A DNA stretch of 64,000 nucleotides, taken from Chaenocephalus aceratus (taxonomy: Eukaryota; Chordata; Actinopteri; Perciformes; Channichthyidae). Shown piece after piece: positions 36,717 to 50,490 of the stretch. The notes beneath the pieces are model-generated. The model did no database searches. It was not told where the DNA came from and saw only the letters and a program-made list of their open reading frames with translations. Location of the stretch: the NCBI GenBank assembly GCA_023974075.1, contig CM043801.1, forward strand, positions 20,639,236 to 20,703,235, in the 5' to 3' direction. The position numbers were made by a program, and so were the translations under genes. Every line of letters begins with the position of its first letter. Position 1 is the stretch's first letter.

Positions 36717-37201
36717 TTAACCCTTAGAAGGCTTAGATGCACGAGTGACTGGACCCTACACTCTTCCATAAGTGGGTCAAAAAGGATCCACATTAGAATA
36801 ATATGTGTTTTTATGCCATTTTTGTCATTTTGGTTAAGAAAAATGACTTGTATAATATTTATTATATTTTGGTTCACACTAGAAATATTTTATATTTAAT
36901 TTTTCACTATTTAGAATTTTAGACATTTTTTTTACATTTTGAAAAAAAACGTTTTCCCATAGGATTCCATAGAAAATGCATGCGAGTCATTTTTGACCCA
37001 CTTATGGAAGCTTGGGGTAGTAATACAAAAACTACAATTTCTTAAAATGTAAATCAACATTTTGAATGGCATGATATCCAAAACATGTTTTTTGAGGAAT
37101 AGCTGGAATATGAAATAATAAAAAAAATGTAATTATGAAGATACTTCAAGAAAACCACCTCACCGGGTCAAAAAAGACCCACCTATGCATCTAAGGGTTA
37201 A
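36717..37201. mobile_element. piggyBac-like MITE with TTAA ends (485 bp)
   Basis: TTAACCCTTAGA at the left and, on the opposite strand, TTAACCCTTAGATGCATAGG at the right, so each end is TTAA followed by CCCTTAG, as in piggyBac-type elements. A second internal inverted repeat, CTTCCATAAGTGGGTCAAAA (about 36765) and its mirror TTTTTGACCCACTTATGGAAG-like copy (about 36989-37010), repeats the GGGTC motif near the ends. The interior is AT-rich with no transposase. Confidence 0.85.
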
Positions 37202-38448
37202 CCTAGTTGCTCTCCCATAATACAAACCTATATATTTATATTACACTATGAAATAAATATTATACATTTAAATTAGCTTAGACCTTAATGACATTGTTGG
37301 ACCTATCAATCTATCATATTATTTAGAATTCCTTGGTGTCAAAAGATGTCATAAATAAAGTGCGTCTAGTGGTTTTGGCATACTTTATTAGACATGGTGG
37401 TTTAGCTTCTTTATTGGTGTATTACATGCAAACCATTTTATCGTCTGCAATAGTAATCTATATTTAAATAGTCAATCATTTTCATAAAGAACAGGCCTCA
37501 TCAACTGGCTTGTGTTATAGTGGGTCCAATACATCGAGGCAAACCGACCCAGTGCCGCCACGTATAGAAACAGAGGCAAGGCAGGGGGGTAGCTAGAAAG
37601 AGACTGAGCGAAAGAGTGTCATATTGAGGCAGGGGTGTGTTATTAAATGTAACATCTATCTCTGCTTCAGAGACGGAGAGGTTTAAGATGTCAAGGCAGG
37701 AGCTGACGCAACTGCGGTGAAGAAAAACAAGGACAGGCTTGTGTTGACACGTGTATCTCTGGACACAACAACAAAGAAATAACCAGACATTTATTACTGG
37801 CTCCACGAAAGTCAGCTTCAACGCACTGCTCGCCCTGCTTATTATCACTGTTGTGTGCTTCATACTGCTGAACACTCGGTGTGTTTCCTTTATACTGCAA
37901 TATCTGATAAACAATAATTACTGAAGGCCTGAATAGAATAAAAAAAGGTCAACACCATGGCAAGTTAACAGCTCAAATATGTCTCTGACAGGGGTCGCGT
38001 CAGTTCATTTGAATTTAGCTTGGATTAAGTTAAGTGAAGGGTTTCCTACGCAGACAGAGCTGTGTCAAACTGTTACTCAGAGGGGCTGACATGTGGTCCT
38101 AACACAGTAGGAGCATACAGAGAAGCCCTCGTGTAATAAAGGCTTAACCTGTTAGCGCAGATTCAGCCATGCACGTAATCCTGTCTGTGGGGCATTCCCT
38201 AGATCAGGGGCTACACACATAAATGCAGGGTAGTTTGCACCTAAAGTCAGACACACACACATATACAATAATACCCAGAGAGAGCCATGTCATCTTTGAC
38301 ATTATTAGCCATGGTATTTTCATTGACAACAACAGCACGTTCCTCAGGCTCCTGTTAGACAGAAATGGATAGTCTACCAGCAGCAGAGGGATGAAGTCTC
38401 AACAATGCAATCTGCCACACATCTGTCTGTGTTGCGCATGCTTGCTTG

Positions 38449-38449
<1 letters not shown>

Positions 38450-38509
<60 letters not shown>
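38450..38509. repeat. (GT)30 microsatellite
   Basis: Uninterrupted GT units. Confidence 0.96.
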
Positions 38510-38513
<4 letters not shown>

Positions 38514-39127
38514 GTCTGAGCCACCCTGAGTCCCTCTTAGTCACAAAAACAACATTCCTCCTCATAGCCTCAACCACGGACACACCACCAAGAGGAAACC
38601 CAGAGAGGGCGAGGGGGAGGAGGGCAGAGGTGGCAGCGAGAGGGACAAAGGAGAGGGGATAAAGTTTAGAGCTCTGACAAGCTTCTGAAATAAACACTAT
38701 ATGTATTTTACCTGAATTGTGTCCTGCTGTTTTCAGAGTTTTTGGAATGTTCCAACAGAAGTAATGCCTGCCAACACTTGATATGTTTCTGACTAATAGC
38801 CAGACAGAATCGCACGTAAGAAAGCACTTTCAGTCTGTTCACCTTAGAATGATCCAGACAAGCTTAACCTAACTCCTTACAGAGTTAAACATTACAGGGT
38901 AAGAAAAACATTACAGGGCAATCTCAATGTAACCCCCGAAGCCTTAATAAAGTACAACACGACTTACTTTCATTCCAGTACAGACATCGACAAGTAAAAT
39001 CCCTCCATTTACTGGGTCTCCTTCTCCCTGTCTCTCTAGTTCTTGCCCCTCTTTCCTTCCGTCTTCAACTTTCTTCCTCTCTCTCAAGTACTCCCCCTCT
39101 GTCAGACGCATGAAAACACTCACTTAG

Positions 39128-39128
<1 letters not shown>

Positions 39129-39202
<74 letters not shown>
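39129..39202. repeat. (CA)37 microsatellite
   Basis: Uninterrupted CA units. Confidence 0.96.
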
Positions 39203-39205
<3 letters not shown>

Positions 39206-40205
39206 CCACAGACAGAGTCACCCTCTCACACACTCTCTCTCCTCCCGCGACCCGGAATGCTTGGCAAGATTCGACTGTACTGAAATACTGTGCTCACCAT
39301 ATAAGGTAGCAGCAGCTTCGCATGTCACACGTAATTTACATGCAGCGGGGCGGGAGTTTTGCCTTACATACGTAGAAACACACGTGCAAAACCATGCTTC
39401 ACCCTTTAGGCTGACGCAGCAAAGGGAGGGAAGAGGGACGAGAGAATCACATGTTACCATTCCTCGTGTTAACTAAGCCCTGCAGGATCACTCCCAACAT
39501 GTCCAATGTTGAGTCAGATGGAGGGAATGAAAGCTGAGTGGGCGATCTATTGATCCTCTCCACTGCTTCCTGGAACAACCATGGCACTCCAAACACACAC
39601 ACACACCAGCACATTTCCTTGCTAACTAGCGCTCCCCTCAGGAAGTAGCTATTGTGTGACTGTCTGCTTTGAGCCAAGAATGTGTCTTATTGTGTGTCTG
39701 TGTGTGTACGTGCATGTGTGAGACTGACTTTATCTATAAAACAAGCTGTAACAAACCAATGTTAACCCTATGGCCCACATACTCAACCCGCACACACACA
39801 GCAGACACTAAAGCAAACAATCCCCTATATGTCTACCTATGTTCCAATGCAAAGAATGACACTTTGGAAAGTAAAAGCTGCAGCACACACAGGAGGAAAT
39901 ATCTAGATAAACCAATGAGACCAGGAGGAGGGTTATGAACCAAGCTCTTACCTCTCACATTGCTCTCAAGCTTGTGTGTGTTTGCTTCCGTGTGTTGATA
40001 GGCTCTGTGTTTATGCGTGTGTTCAGACAGGCCGCGACAGCAGACCCCCAGGCACCGGCTGGACCATTCTCAGGCAGGCAGGCAGGCAGAGAGCAGCAAG
40101 GCAGAGCGACTGGCAGAAGACAGGCAAGCGAGTGAGCGAGTGAATCAGCAGCGAATGAGTAGAGGAGCTGTGCGGAGCCGAGCGCCAGAGTGAGAGAGAG
40201 AGGAG

Positions 40206-40222
40206 TGTTTGTGTGTGTGTGT

Positions 40223-40260
<38 letters not shown>
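40206..40260. repeat. (GT)n microsatellite
   Basis: GT units with one GGGT step. Confidence 0.95.
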
Positions 40261-40263
<3 letters not shown>

Positions 40264-40420
40264 TTGCAGTGTTGGCTGTGTGCGCTAGTGTCTCCCCTCC
40301 CCTGCCTCTTGAAGTGGATGTGCTGGGCTGTGTCTCTACTGACTTCCAGCCTCTGGATAGATATCCGTCTGCTGCCCGAGGAAAGTGCTGCTCGCTGGGT
40401 GGCAGTAGCAACAGCTGTGG

Positions 40421-40478
40421 AGGAGGAGGAGGGAGAAGAAGAGGAGGAGGAGGGAGAAGAAGAGGAGGAGGAGGGAGC
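40421..40478. repeat. (GAG)n/(GAA) triplet repeat
   Basis: Imperfect GGAGGA/GAAGAA triplets, which give spurious poly-Glu or poly-Leu open frames. Confidence 0.9.
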
Positions 40479-40560
40479 CTACAGATCCTGCAGACTGGGC
40501 ATACAGATCCTGCAGTCCCCTCTCCCACCCTCTCTTCCTCACTAAAGGCTGGCCACGCCC

Positions 40561-43500
40561 CCCTTAAAACAACACCAGGAAGTAGTGGTTCACTTGCAGC
40601 AACACTGCCCTTGCCTATCCAATGAGGCTGAGGAAGGAGAGAGGGAAGTGGAAGGAGAAGAGGAAACATTGGGAAGGCACAGGAAAAAAGATTAAGAAAC
40701 TGAAAAAAATGGAAGTTAGTAACAGGATGAAGATAGAATTGAGGAAAGGCCATGCAAGATGAGGAAGGGCATCAGAAATGAGAGCTGGGTTTAGTTGTTA
40801 CATATGAACAGAGAAGAAAGACAGATAAGGAGAAAAACAGCAGTTGGAAAGAATGAACAGATTAAGGGATGTGGAGGAAGTAATTAAGGGAAGAAGGGAG
40901 TTTACAACTAATTTAGTCAAACTTCTATCAGGTGTCCCCCTTTTGCTGTGGCATGCAGCCCTCAGACGCCTCAGCACAGCCTCACATTAACAGCTCTTGC
41001 CCGCACCATCAAAGCAGGACACATGGAACTGCACTAAATCTAAATGAACTACGCTAGTAAGTGGCTATACATCCAGAATAACACCGAGCGTGTAAAAACT
41101 GGCTATTAAAAAGATGCAGACCAGTGCAGTTTGGTTGCAGGTCAGCAACATATTTAAAAAGAAAAAAAGGCTAACCCAGCCAACACTGAGGCAACTGCTG
41201 CTGCCATATTTCCTGTATTGTCGTTGACTCAAGGCTTCAGCCGCCACAACCCTGTGCTTCCAGGGGAAAGCCAGGGAGGCTAAAGGAGCCTCCAAGAATG
41301 TGATGCTGCAATATCCGGTAGCCATGGAGATAGTGGCCTTGGCATCTGCAGGATTCTTTACAGGTTTTGAGCAGTGTGCTGAGGCCAAGTTTTCTGTCTG
41401 GTATAATGTCCATGACTCACTTCATTTGATTGTGATCAAGGAGAAAGTGCATTCATTACGCCGCCTAAACTAAAACCAGCTATTCAATTTTTACTTTTAC
41501 AAAGAATGCAAATTCCAATCATTGCAAGTGAATTACATTTCTACTGAGATTGCACCTGCGTCCATATTCTCATGTAAGAAACATTTCTTTCTTTCTGGTG
41601 TATTTGCCAAAATATGGATAACCCTGAAAGAAAAATCCATCAATGCTGTGTAAAACTGTGACACCTGCCTGTGCCTTTCTTCTATCATTTTCTATCGCTG
41701 CAACTCTCTGTTCAATAAAAAGCGGGTGATAAGTCATCTCTAATTCACACAGCAGGCCCTTAAACCCCGGGTGACAATCTAGAGCCCAGCCGCAGTGCTA
41801 ACCCTTTACCTTGCCAATGTTCTGGGGCAGTGTACCTCTGAACTCAGACAGACTAAATAACGTGTTGAATACCTCCAGACAAAAGGAAGACGTCATAGGA
41901 GGCCGTAGCACTAGTGTGCTGAGGTGATCAAATGTTGATAGACAGTGCTATCATTGGCTACAACAGCAAAGTGCATGCCTCGATCTATTTCCAACCGCCG
42001 TTCATTAGTGATGGAAGGAGATCTATTTCCAACTACGGAGACAGCCCTGCTACACAAACAGTATGACTTTTACATTAGCAGAGCAATCCGTTTGACTGCC
42101 AATCAATGGAAGCAGCAGGTCGCTCTAACCGACGAATGGAGTTTTCGTTGAGCCATAATGAAGAAACATGGTGATTGATGGTGATTGGCTCAATAAGAGA
42201 CACATTAGCAACGCCTCCAAAGTTTTGGGCTTTCTGTGAAACTCAGACTCTGACGTGGAATTTCCCCTCTTCTTTTGCAGCTGAGTGTGAGCCAGTGCTT
42301 CTGCTCCTTTCTTTCGCTGCATCTGTTTCCTCTGCCATGCTGGTCCATATTTCTCATTCTCTATATTTTCTCTCTGAGCCTGTTTTCACCCAAGCAACCT
42401 GCCTATTTGTCCGAACTCGAAAAGTTCTTATCCCCCTACACTAATGAGAGGTTGGATTACAGAGCCAAGCTTTGAAGATACCAGATGGTTTTCTCATTGA
42501 GTTCCATGAGTTTTTTTATGCATTTAAGCTGATCAAGTGTACAGCAGGAGACGGTTTCTCCTTTTTCTATTTGTATCTTTATCAGTCATACACTTTAACT
42601 ACCTGCTCTATACGTCTTGTGTCTTGCAGATAAGAGGATGGTGTGACGTTGTTCTCTATAGAAGATCAATGAGGCCCTAGAGCTGATTAGGTATGAGCGA
42701 AGCACACCAGAAATTGACTTCCTTGGTGTTGAGCAAACTGTTCACATGCATAACCAACTGAAAACAGGAAGAGGTGTGTGTACGTGGCCTAGTTAAAGGG
42801 GAATTCCAACCATTTTACACATCAAGATCAGTGAGCTAGTCATGGGTGAAAAAATAAAGTAGTACATTTCTGAGAAGTAGCAAGTAAAAGAGTCGTTTGA
42901 CACAGAAACTCGGAATATTCTAGAAACTCTCTCACACACTTCATCCGTCACAAATAACCGTAAACCAACACAGTCTGGCATGGCTGACCCCATCTGCCTC
43001 TGTAAAGCCATCAGATCCTAACCCCTCACCTTCGTCCACCCTGATATTCGCTCCCTCCTCCCTGATGAATGCAACTTTCCACCTTAAGCTTCCCTATCAT
43101 CTCAGCGCTCTGCTATTTCCCAGCCGTCTGTAAATGACACTGGCTGGCTGATGTGAACTCTCACTCCACCGAGGAAATGTTCCAGAGCCTGTGTGTGCCA
43201 AACTCTGACGGCTCATCTATCACCAAGGCCGCAAATACACATTACACCCCCATTACAGACCATCACAGCAACAACTGCAACAGTACACAGTCTTGCGGAA
43301 AAGGCCCGCAGTTGGAGATGCATTTAACGTCTGCCGTTTCACAATAGTTTATTTTGGAGGGTGCCAAATGAGATAGCAAAGTAGTGCTTTGAGACACTAA
43401 AAACAATATGTTTTGCGATTTACTTTAGAATACACTGGGAGCATCCCTTGTAAACCAAAAGTGCAGAAATATGCTATATATTACCAAAAAACTTACAAGT

Positions 43501-43699
43501 GGGAGAAATTGTAAATGTGTATATGGTTAAAGCAAGTCCTTTATAGTGTGCATATTTGCAGACATTGCCCTGCTGCATACTTGTGGTCTTCGCTCAACTT
43601 CTATCCACTTTGACGCAATAAAGGGAAGCAGGTGCAATTCAAGCTGTCACGTTGGAAATACAGAGAGGAAATAGCACTGTCTTGTCCCCATCTGACACC

Positions 43700-43757
<58 letters not shown>

Positions 43758-45590
43758 TCCAAGCTTGAAGCTTATCTTGAAGATAAAATGCCATCGAATG
43801 GAACCACCCTTTGCAAAGAGGCCTTTCACTCCAGCATTCAGTCCTTTCTCTGTGTAAATGCAACCCGCAGATACACTGCTGCACATGTCAAACTCTCCTT
43901 ACATCCCAAACCTCTTACAGACTCAAACTCTATGCCAAGTTGTATAGTGGGGAACATTATAGCAAATATTGGCTTTCCTAGAGTTGATCAAACTTACGTC
44001 TTTGCAAAGTAGCGTAAAACATGTGTCCATTTACACAAAGAAATCCTCACAAATAACCCAACTCTGTAAACACTGTATAAAAGCAAAAGTCATTGAACCT
44101 TAGTTATCCAGAAAGTGATTTTAGAACAAGCTTACCTGTGTGTCTGTCTATCGCTGAGGCACCACTGGGACAGAGGAAGTTACTTCAACACAGGTCACAC
44201 TGACGCAATGCACTATGGGATGCACCCCTTCATTTGTCTCTTCCTCTACCCATCTCACTCGTCTCTCTCACTCTCATAATAGCACCTTCTGCTTGGCAAC
44301 GGCCATACCACAAATGTGGTCAGGTTTGCAGCGAACCATCACTGCGCAACATCAAGTCTCCATGACAACCACTCCTTATCTAATTTGCATCTTCTGCTTG
44401 CATTATCTACTGGAGCCAAATATGGTCGCCTTGTTTTTCCCCCTGCCTCTCTCTGCATCCCCTTTTTATAACTTCCTCTTTCGCTTAATTTTCACATCTC
44501 TCTGTACTTAGCGGCTAAAGCATATGCACACAAATGCAGCCTGTGAGTGTGAAAAGAGGAAGTGCCTCTGACATTAGACAGTTTGCAACATAAAAGATAA
44601 GCACTGCAACAGCTTTTCAAATCAGGAAGTGGAGTGTTGTAGAGGCTGCTGTTGAGGGCTTTAAAGGAAGGAGGACTGCAGCATGTTATCACAATCCTCC
44701 CATGGCAGGTACATCGTCACAACATTTCACTTACCCACTGAGTTCTTTTCCTGTGGACTCGATCTGGGCATTTGGCCTCCTCCTACTCCTTTTTCTCCCC
44801 AAAGGACTGCGTCTATCAAACTATGTTGAACCAGGCCCCAGGAGCCCACACGTACAGCAACACTCAGCAGCACTCAGCACCTGTCTCCGACTGCAAGCCA
44901 GAGAAAGAGACGCGGTCAATCACACTGGACAGTGCAGCAAAGAGAAAAGAGCAGTGGAGAGTGGGAGGCAGACCAGCTTTTTATCAGCAGAAAAATACAT
45001 ACAGAGCCGACGCTGTGCTACACGTCACATGATGGCTTAAACACTCACTTTGTTGAATATAATCATTATGAAGTCAAATGTGGAAATGTGTATTTACCAT
45101 AAACAAGTTGCAGCCTCTGTCTCATGCCCATGTTGTTCAAATAAGTGACCACATGGTAATGCAAATCGGCAAGTCTCTTCCTTTTTCAAACATAATGTTG
45201 CATTTTACACATGTGAAGCTGCTTGTAGCAATAGACTGGATACAAGGAGGTTTTCAAAGCACACAAAAATGAAATCATCTTATATTATATTTACAATATT
45301 TTTGACAATGTTAGGGACGATATTTCTGGCATTTGGCTGCATAAAGATAAAGCAATAATAAATGTTTTTACAAAAACATTCTTTCCATCCTTATATACAT
45401 CAAGGTTGTTAAAGGATTCAGGTTAAAACAAATTTGAAGGTTTTATATAATATAATATCGTATTGTATTATATTTATATGACTTACACAATAGCTAAAGC
45501 GTAGTTGTTGCCAACGAAAATCTTAAGTCCCAGGCTCCACCATTTAGTTATGGTGAAGGCATTACTATTATAACCTAAACATTTTGTGAA
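40561..45590. other. non-coding stretch without recognised genes
   Basis: Intergenic or far 5' intronic DNA. Besides the GT microsatellite at 43702-43756 I see no repeat family, RNA gene or exon that I can support. Open frames are short and show no family resemblance. Confidence 0.6.
43702..43756. repeat. (GT)27 microsatellite
   Basis: Uninterrupted GT units. Confidence 0.96.
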
Positions 45591-45639
45591 TAATTTCCAT
45601 TGAGAAACATCCGTCTTTACCTTAGGACTAGTTTGATAG

Positions 45640-45956
45640 AGAAGAACACAGAACTGATAGAGAGCTCGTCACATGGTGCAACAACAACCTGAAGCTCAGC
45701 ACAACATCTTGTGATGGACTACCAGAGGAACAAGAAGCCCCCCGTACCATGTCATCCAGGGAGAGGAAGTGAGCAGAGTCGACTCATACAAGTACCCAAA
45801 TCAACAGTAAAACTGTTTAAAAACGTTTGATTTGACTTGCCTTTGTTAAGCTATGTTGTTCTTGTTCTGCTGTTTGTCTACTAGTGTGAGAAACAAATAA
45901 CTAAGTCAAATATGTGTATGTGTTCACATGCTGAGCCAATAAACCTGATTCTGATA
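45640..45956 (+). mobile_element. Rex1/CR1-like LINE 3' fragment
   Basis: The plus-strand translation in the first 160 bp gives pieces of a reverse transcriptase C-terminal region, such as RELVTWCNNNLKLS followed by EEVSRVDSYKYP. The segment ends GAGCCAATAAACCTGATTCT, the tail typical of Rex1/CR1-type elements in fish. It is 5'-truncated and internally deleted. Confidence 0.65.
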
Positions 45957-48900
45957 GATTTACAAATGATGTCAAAAAACGTGTATAGTAAGGTCCAAAT
46001 ACCCATTTCCTTTCATAACCAAATACTTCTCGGTTCATCCTTGATTTCATGTAGAAGTTTGTGCAATATCTTTTAAGTTACCTTGAGGGCAGTTACTGAG
46101 ATGTATTATGGGACAGGTGGACATTTCTCATAATAACTGTGCGCTGTAACTTTGTCACACACTATTGTGTTTAGCTTTCACCACTTTTCATTTCCTTATT
46201 GTGTTTTTTTCTTGTGCAAAAATGTATACTTTTACCTTTTTAGGCCTCTCGAAATCCTAAGAGGAAACTGTCTGAGAAAAGAAGTCCACACTGAGACTAC
46301 TGCTTCATCTTAAGGAGTCACAAGTCAAAAAGACCCCCTTATATACAGCAATATAGCAGCTTTATCTTTGCTAAAACTAATAGAGTATATTTTTCTGTTT
46401 GTTGACAGTTATTGTACTACTGCTAAATGTTATCTGGTTATGATTTATGATGGTAAAAAGGCTAAACATCCAAGAACCTTTAAGGTAAGTCATGTCTTTA
46501 CCACATATTCAGAATATTATCTGGAGATGCAACCTCTCATTGCAAGCTTTCTAGACATATGATTCCTCCACGTGGCCTTAACCTACCCCGGCAGTATCTG
46601 GAGAAGCTCTGAGGAAGCATCAGAGGCCCAGAGCGCCAGGCGGCATCTCCTCCTCTGGGCTGCTGAGGCTCTGGAGATTGGAAGTCAATGAAACCAGGCC
46701 TAATTTAGCCGCTGCTGCTCCACGAGCCAGCTGGAATCAGAGTGGGACTCCTTCCCTTTTTAGGGCTCCCTGGATACTGTCGTCTGCAAGTGGCACTTCA
46801 GCATTCCTCGCCACACTAAGGACCGAGAGAGAGACAGAGAGAAAGATGACAGCCAAAATGTGTTTTATAGACGCTGCATTAGAATTGTTATCAAGGTCTA
46901 AAAGTAATAAACTTGCACTGTGGGATCTATGAAAATGTTTTCCATGCAGTTTTTTTATTTCTATGCAAAGTCTTTATATTACTCACACTGTAAACCTATT
47001 TTAAATGCCCTTTTGACACTTTCAGTCACTTTCACTGTCACAGCAACTACCCCTAACGTCACACCAGTAATTAGGCATGAGAGGAGGACGATTCAGAGAG
47101 TCTGTACTTACACAATCCACTCTGCGTGGCCATGACACCATGTCATGTTATCTTTAATATCCTTCATCTGCACTGAAACAAGATGCTGTCGGCCAGGAAG
47201 TGTATCTTTCCTCCATCGTGATCAGCTGATTTTCATGTGACAGACAGAGAGGAAGAGAGGGGGAGAGAAAGAAAGAAAAAGGGAGAGAGAGATGGGTTAT
47301 CACTCGTCTTCCACTTACACACATACAGTAGTATTCTATTTTAATGTCTACGTTTAAACATTGATACATTTCCTCTGATTTAAACTGATTCAATTACATG
47401 CAACCAATTGCTCAAATCATTGTACAACAGGAAAATGAAATGTAATGTGTTGGTGTTTTTTAGATAACAAAACGAAATGGTTCCGGGCTCTGAGATGTCT
47501 ATCATTCTCATGAGAATGATAGACATTACGCTGTTTATTAACCGTGGCAGCCCAAGTATTTAAAAATAAATGGATTAGATGAGGATTACTCATTGAGCCT
47601 CCACTCCCTTCCCATCCTTGTGTTTTCTACGTATGATATGACTACACTTTTATTATATAACACAGTAATCACATAAGCCATGATATGGAATACACAATAG
47701 GATTATCTATGGTGGAGAGACTCGTCTTCACCCCCCACTTCCTATGGGGAACAAACAAATACATGGCTGCCGCACAAAGACAGATGGCTGCCACTTGTAT
47801 TCCAAGTGTGTGGAATTACCCGGGAAAAGATGATTCAAACTGTCACAATCCCATTAGACTCGTCGAGGTCCCTAACTGACCAACCTGCGTAATGAGGAGA
47901 TAACGGCTCGAGCAATATCTATTATTAACTGTTTTAATAACGATAATTAGTCATGTCCCTTGTGTCATGGATGACTACTAATTAAATTAACCCCCCTTGC
48001 AAGATTTGGATTTGAGAATTCTTAAAGGAATATAGTGTGTTATTTAGTCTTAAGCTCTGAATCAACTTCTAAGATGGTTGTTGAGATCGGTTTATCCTGA
48101 CTCATGGATATAAGACTTTGCAGCTCCTTGGAAATCCTTCTGACATCATTTATCAGAAGGATGAGCTCAGTAACTGTTTTTACTTCAGCATGTAATCAGA
48201 TTAAAACTTAAGGCTATCAAGTGACATCTATTTATCCTTACATTAGTCTTCTGGTGGTATTTCATTTGTAATTGTCAGTATACAGATGATAGGGACACAC
48301 AAATTTAATAAACAAGAAACCAGGAATCTGAGTGGGTTGTCTCGACCATGTTTAGTCATGTGATAGTCTTTCAACTCCTCTGGTAAATATCTATTATTGT
48401 AGTAGTTAAGGTTTACATTAGTCTTTTAAGATAACTTCCGTGTAAACATTGGTTCAGTATCTCTTATGATGCCTAATATGTTTTTGTCTATTGTGTATAG
48501 TAAGACTTTTTTCATTCATTTATGTAATCTAATGCAAATAGGGATTAATGTCTTAATATTAAAAACACTAGGGCTAGAAGTTGTCAAATATCTAATACAC
48601 ACAATTAATCAAATATCAGTCATTTATAATGAACCTTTGACAGTATCTACAGGCTTTAAAAGGCTCTAAAATATATTTATACAAACATTTCATATGTGAT
48701 GAACTACAGCTACAGTATATTGCAGGTCATTAACTTCATCTGGTGTGTAATGCACCCTCTCTCTGAGGTAAAGGAACCACATTTATGCAACATCATAGGA
48801 TTAAAGGATAGTTTCACGTAGTATTTAAACAACAGTCTGGTGCCAATGTGAACATCAAACAGTTTGTGCTTGCTGTAATCATTCTGCCTGTTCATGCTGG

Positions 48901-50344
48901 CCTTTAAGAGTTTCGAAAGTAAGCGATGGGGCAACAAAATGAATAGACGTTATTCTGTGCAACGTTGTGCAACTTAACAACAAACAAAGTTTTCAGACAG
49001 TATCTGGTCTAATGTAACTCAATAATGCATTATTATATTGCCCAGTGTTAACTAACTTTGCCTATTCGCCCTGAAGGTAATTACAGAAAAAGGGTGCACC
49101 CACCAGTTATAGGTCTATATCAAATATATTTTCTATACAGTATAAGACCCTACACTTAGTATCATAGCAACTACTGAACTCAACATGGCACCTATTGTAA
49201 TTCTAAAACTAGCTAAGCTGAGTGCCAGACATAATTATATCTCTCCTCAACCAATCACAGAGTCATGAGCCATAAATAACAGACTGCTCCCCTACAGAGA
49301 ACCAGTCTGCGCCGAAAAGTCAACAAACACTTTCTCCCGTAGCGGCGCAGGCTCTCTTCTGAATTCGTCATGCTCAGAGGAGGACAAACAGAGGGATAGA
49401 GACAGCGGCAGAGCATATAGGATAGAGCGAGTGGAGAGGAAAAGAAAAACAAATGTAGCCTATGATTACTGAGTTATAATGAAGGCCGTTAGATGGGACT
49501 GTGGCTATGAGCTATGTCATTAAAGACAGTGCAGAGTGGCTTGAACATCTACAGGTCTCTATTCGAAACACTGGCATGCTGGAAGACAAGGAAGGATAGC
49601 ACAGGATTCAAAAGTCCTTTCAACAAGCTTCTTCAAAGTTATTACAACATTTCACAAATATTCCAATAATGTTAATAGCTGAAGCTTTCTTGTAAGGGGT
49701 AAGGGCCCCACTTTCAAGCCCTATTACCCTGTGTGTGTGTGTGTCTGCCAGTCAGCTACAGCAGCGCTCTGTGAAACAGCTTAGTCCCTGGGGCATTATA
49801 TTTAGATTTTTACGACCAATATTGAATTCTGACCCCTAGACATTTTCTATAAGGTGACTTGACATGTCACCTTGGTAGGGCAACAAGTTATGGCAGCAGT
49901 TACATTCAGATCACATCACATGGCTGTAGGAGTTGATTGGTACATGTGTTCCCGATGGGTTTTGAGGGACGGGATTGGAAATGTGTTTGCATATAAGACA
50001 TGTTTCACAGTAACAGGACGCTTGTTTTACTTAAGGATTTGTGTGTTTATCAAAGACCTTAATGTCATATCATCATTCATTGTGGCGACAAGTCACAATG
50101 ACAAATCATTGTCGCAAGCACACAAAATGACCAAGCAATTTCTAAAAAATCATTTTTAAACCGACTGTTGTTGTTTTTTGTATCTCAAATGCATACAATA
50201 CCATGTCTTGTCACATATTTCCTGAAATATGTAAACATAACGAGATAGAAGCACCATCAAACATCCATGGCATGCATCACATCATAAAATGCTAGTCAAT
50301 CAGAAGCTATTGGTACCTGTTTATGTGGATAATTATGTAAATGA
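45957..50344. other. non-coding stretch without recognised genes
   Basis: AT-rich DNA. The only structures I can support are the 32-bp palindrome at 47495-47526 and a short hairpin at about 48127-48155 (ATCCTTCTGA and its mirror, 9-nt loop). A G+C-richer patch at 46590-46800 has no recognisable exon. Confidence 0.6.
47495..47526. repeat. perfect 32-bp palindrome without loop
   Basis: ATGTCTATCATTCTCA is followed directly by its exact reverse complement, a 16-bp half-site palindrome with zero spacer. Confidence 0.95.
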
Positions 50345-50490
50345 TGCTGGATGATGTCCTTTTGTTGTTCTGTTTATGCTTTTATGTTTCATGTGGAACT
50401 ACTTGAACAGGTCTCCCTTGGAAAAGAGATCAATGATCTCAATGGGATTTTATCTGTATAAATAAAGGTTTGAAATGAAATGAAAAAAGC
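50345..50490 (+). mobile_element. LINE 3' tail (same family as the LINE at 54.8-55.7 kb)
   Basis: It contains ACAGGTCTCCCTTGGAAAAG, GAGATCAATGATCTCAATGGG and ATAAATAAAGG before an A-rich end. This parallels the tail of the longer copy at 55610-55694 (GTCACCCTTGAAAAAGAGATC...). Confidence 0.7.

Larger units (their letters stand above)
39952..40560 (-). promoter_or_regulatory. candidate non-coding first exon and promoter of mbnl1
   Basis: On the minus strand a strong donor (GAGAG|gtaagag at 39951) ends a pyrimidine-rich, CpG-containing stretch that stands out from the AT-rich surroundings. Contributing sequences are GCCTGCCTGCCTG repeats, CGCTCGGCTCCGC near 40170-40185 and a GAG/CTC triplet block at 40421-40478. 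This is what a 5'UTR exon with a TATA-less promoter would look like, and it lies in the right orientation upstream of the ATG exon. The link to mbnl1 is inference. Open frames here come from triplet and GT repeats. Confidence 0.33.

Noticed and set aside
40145..40753. 202-codon open frame on the minus strand
   Set aside because: Made mostly from CA, CTC/CTT triplet repeats and leader-like pyrimidine sequence; a repeat artefact.
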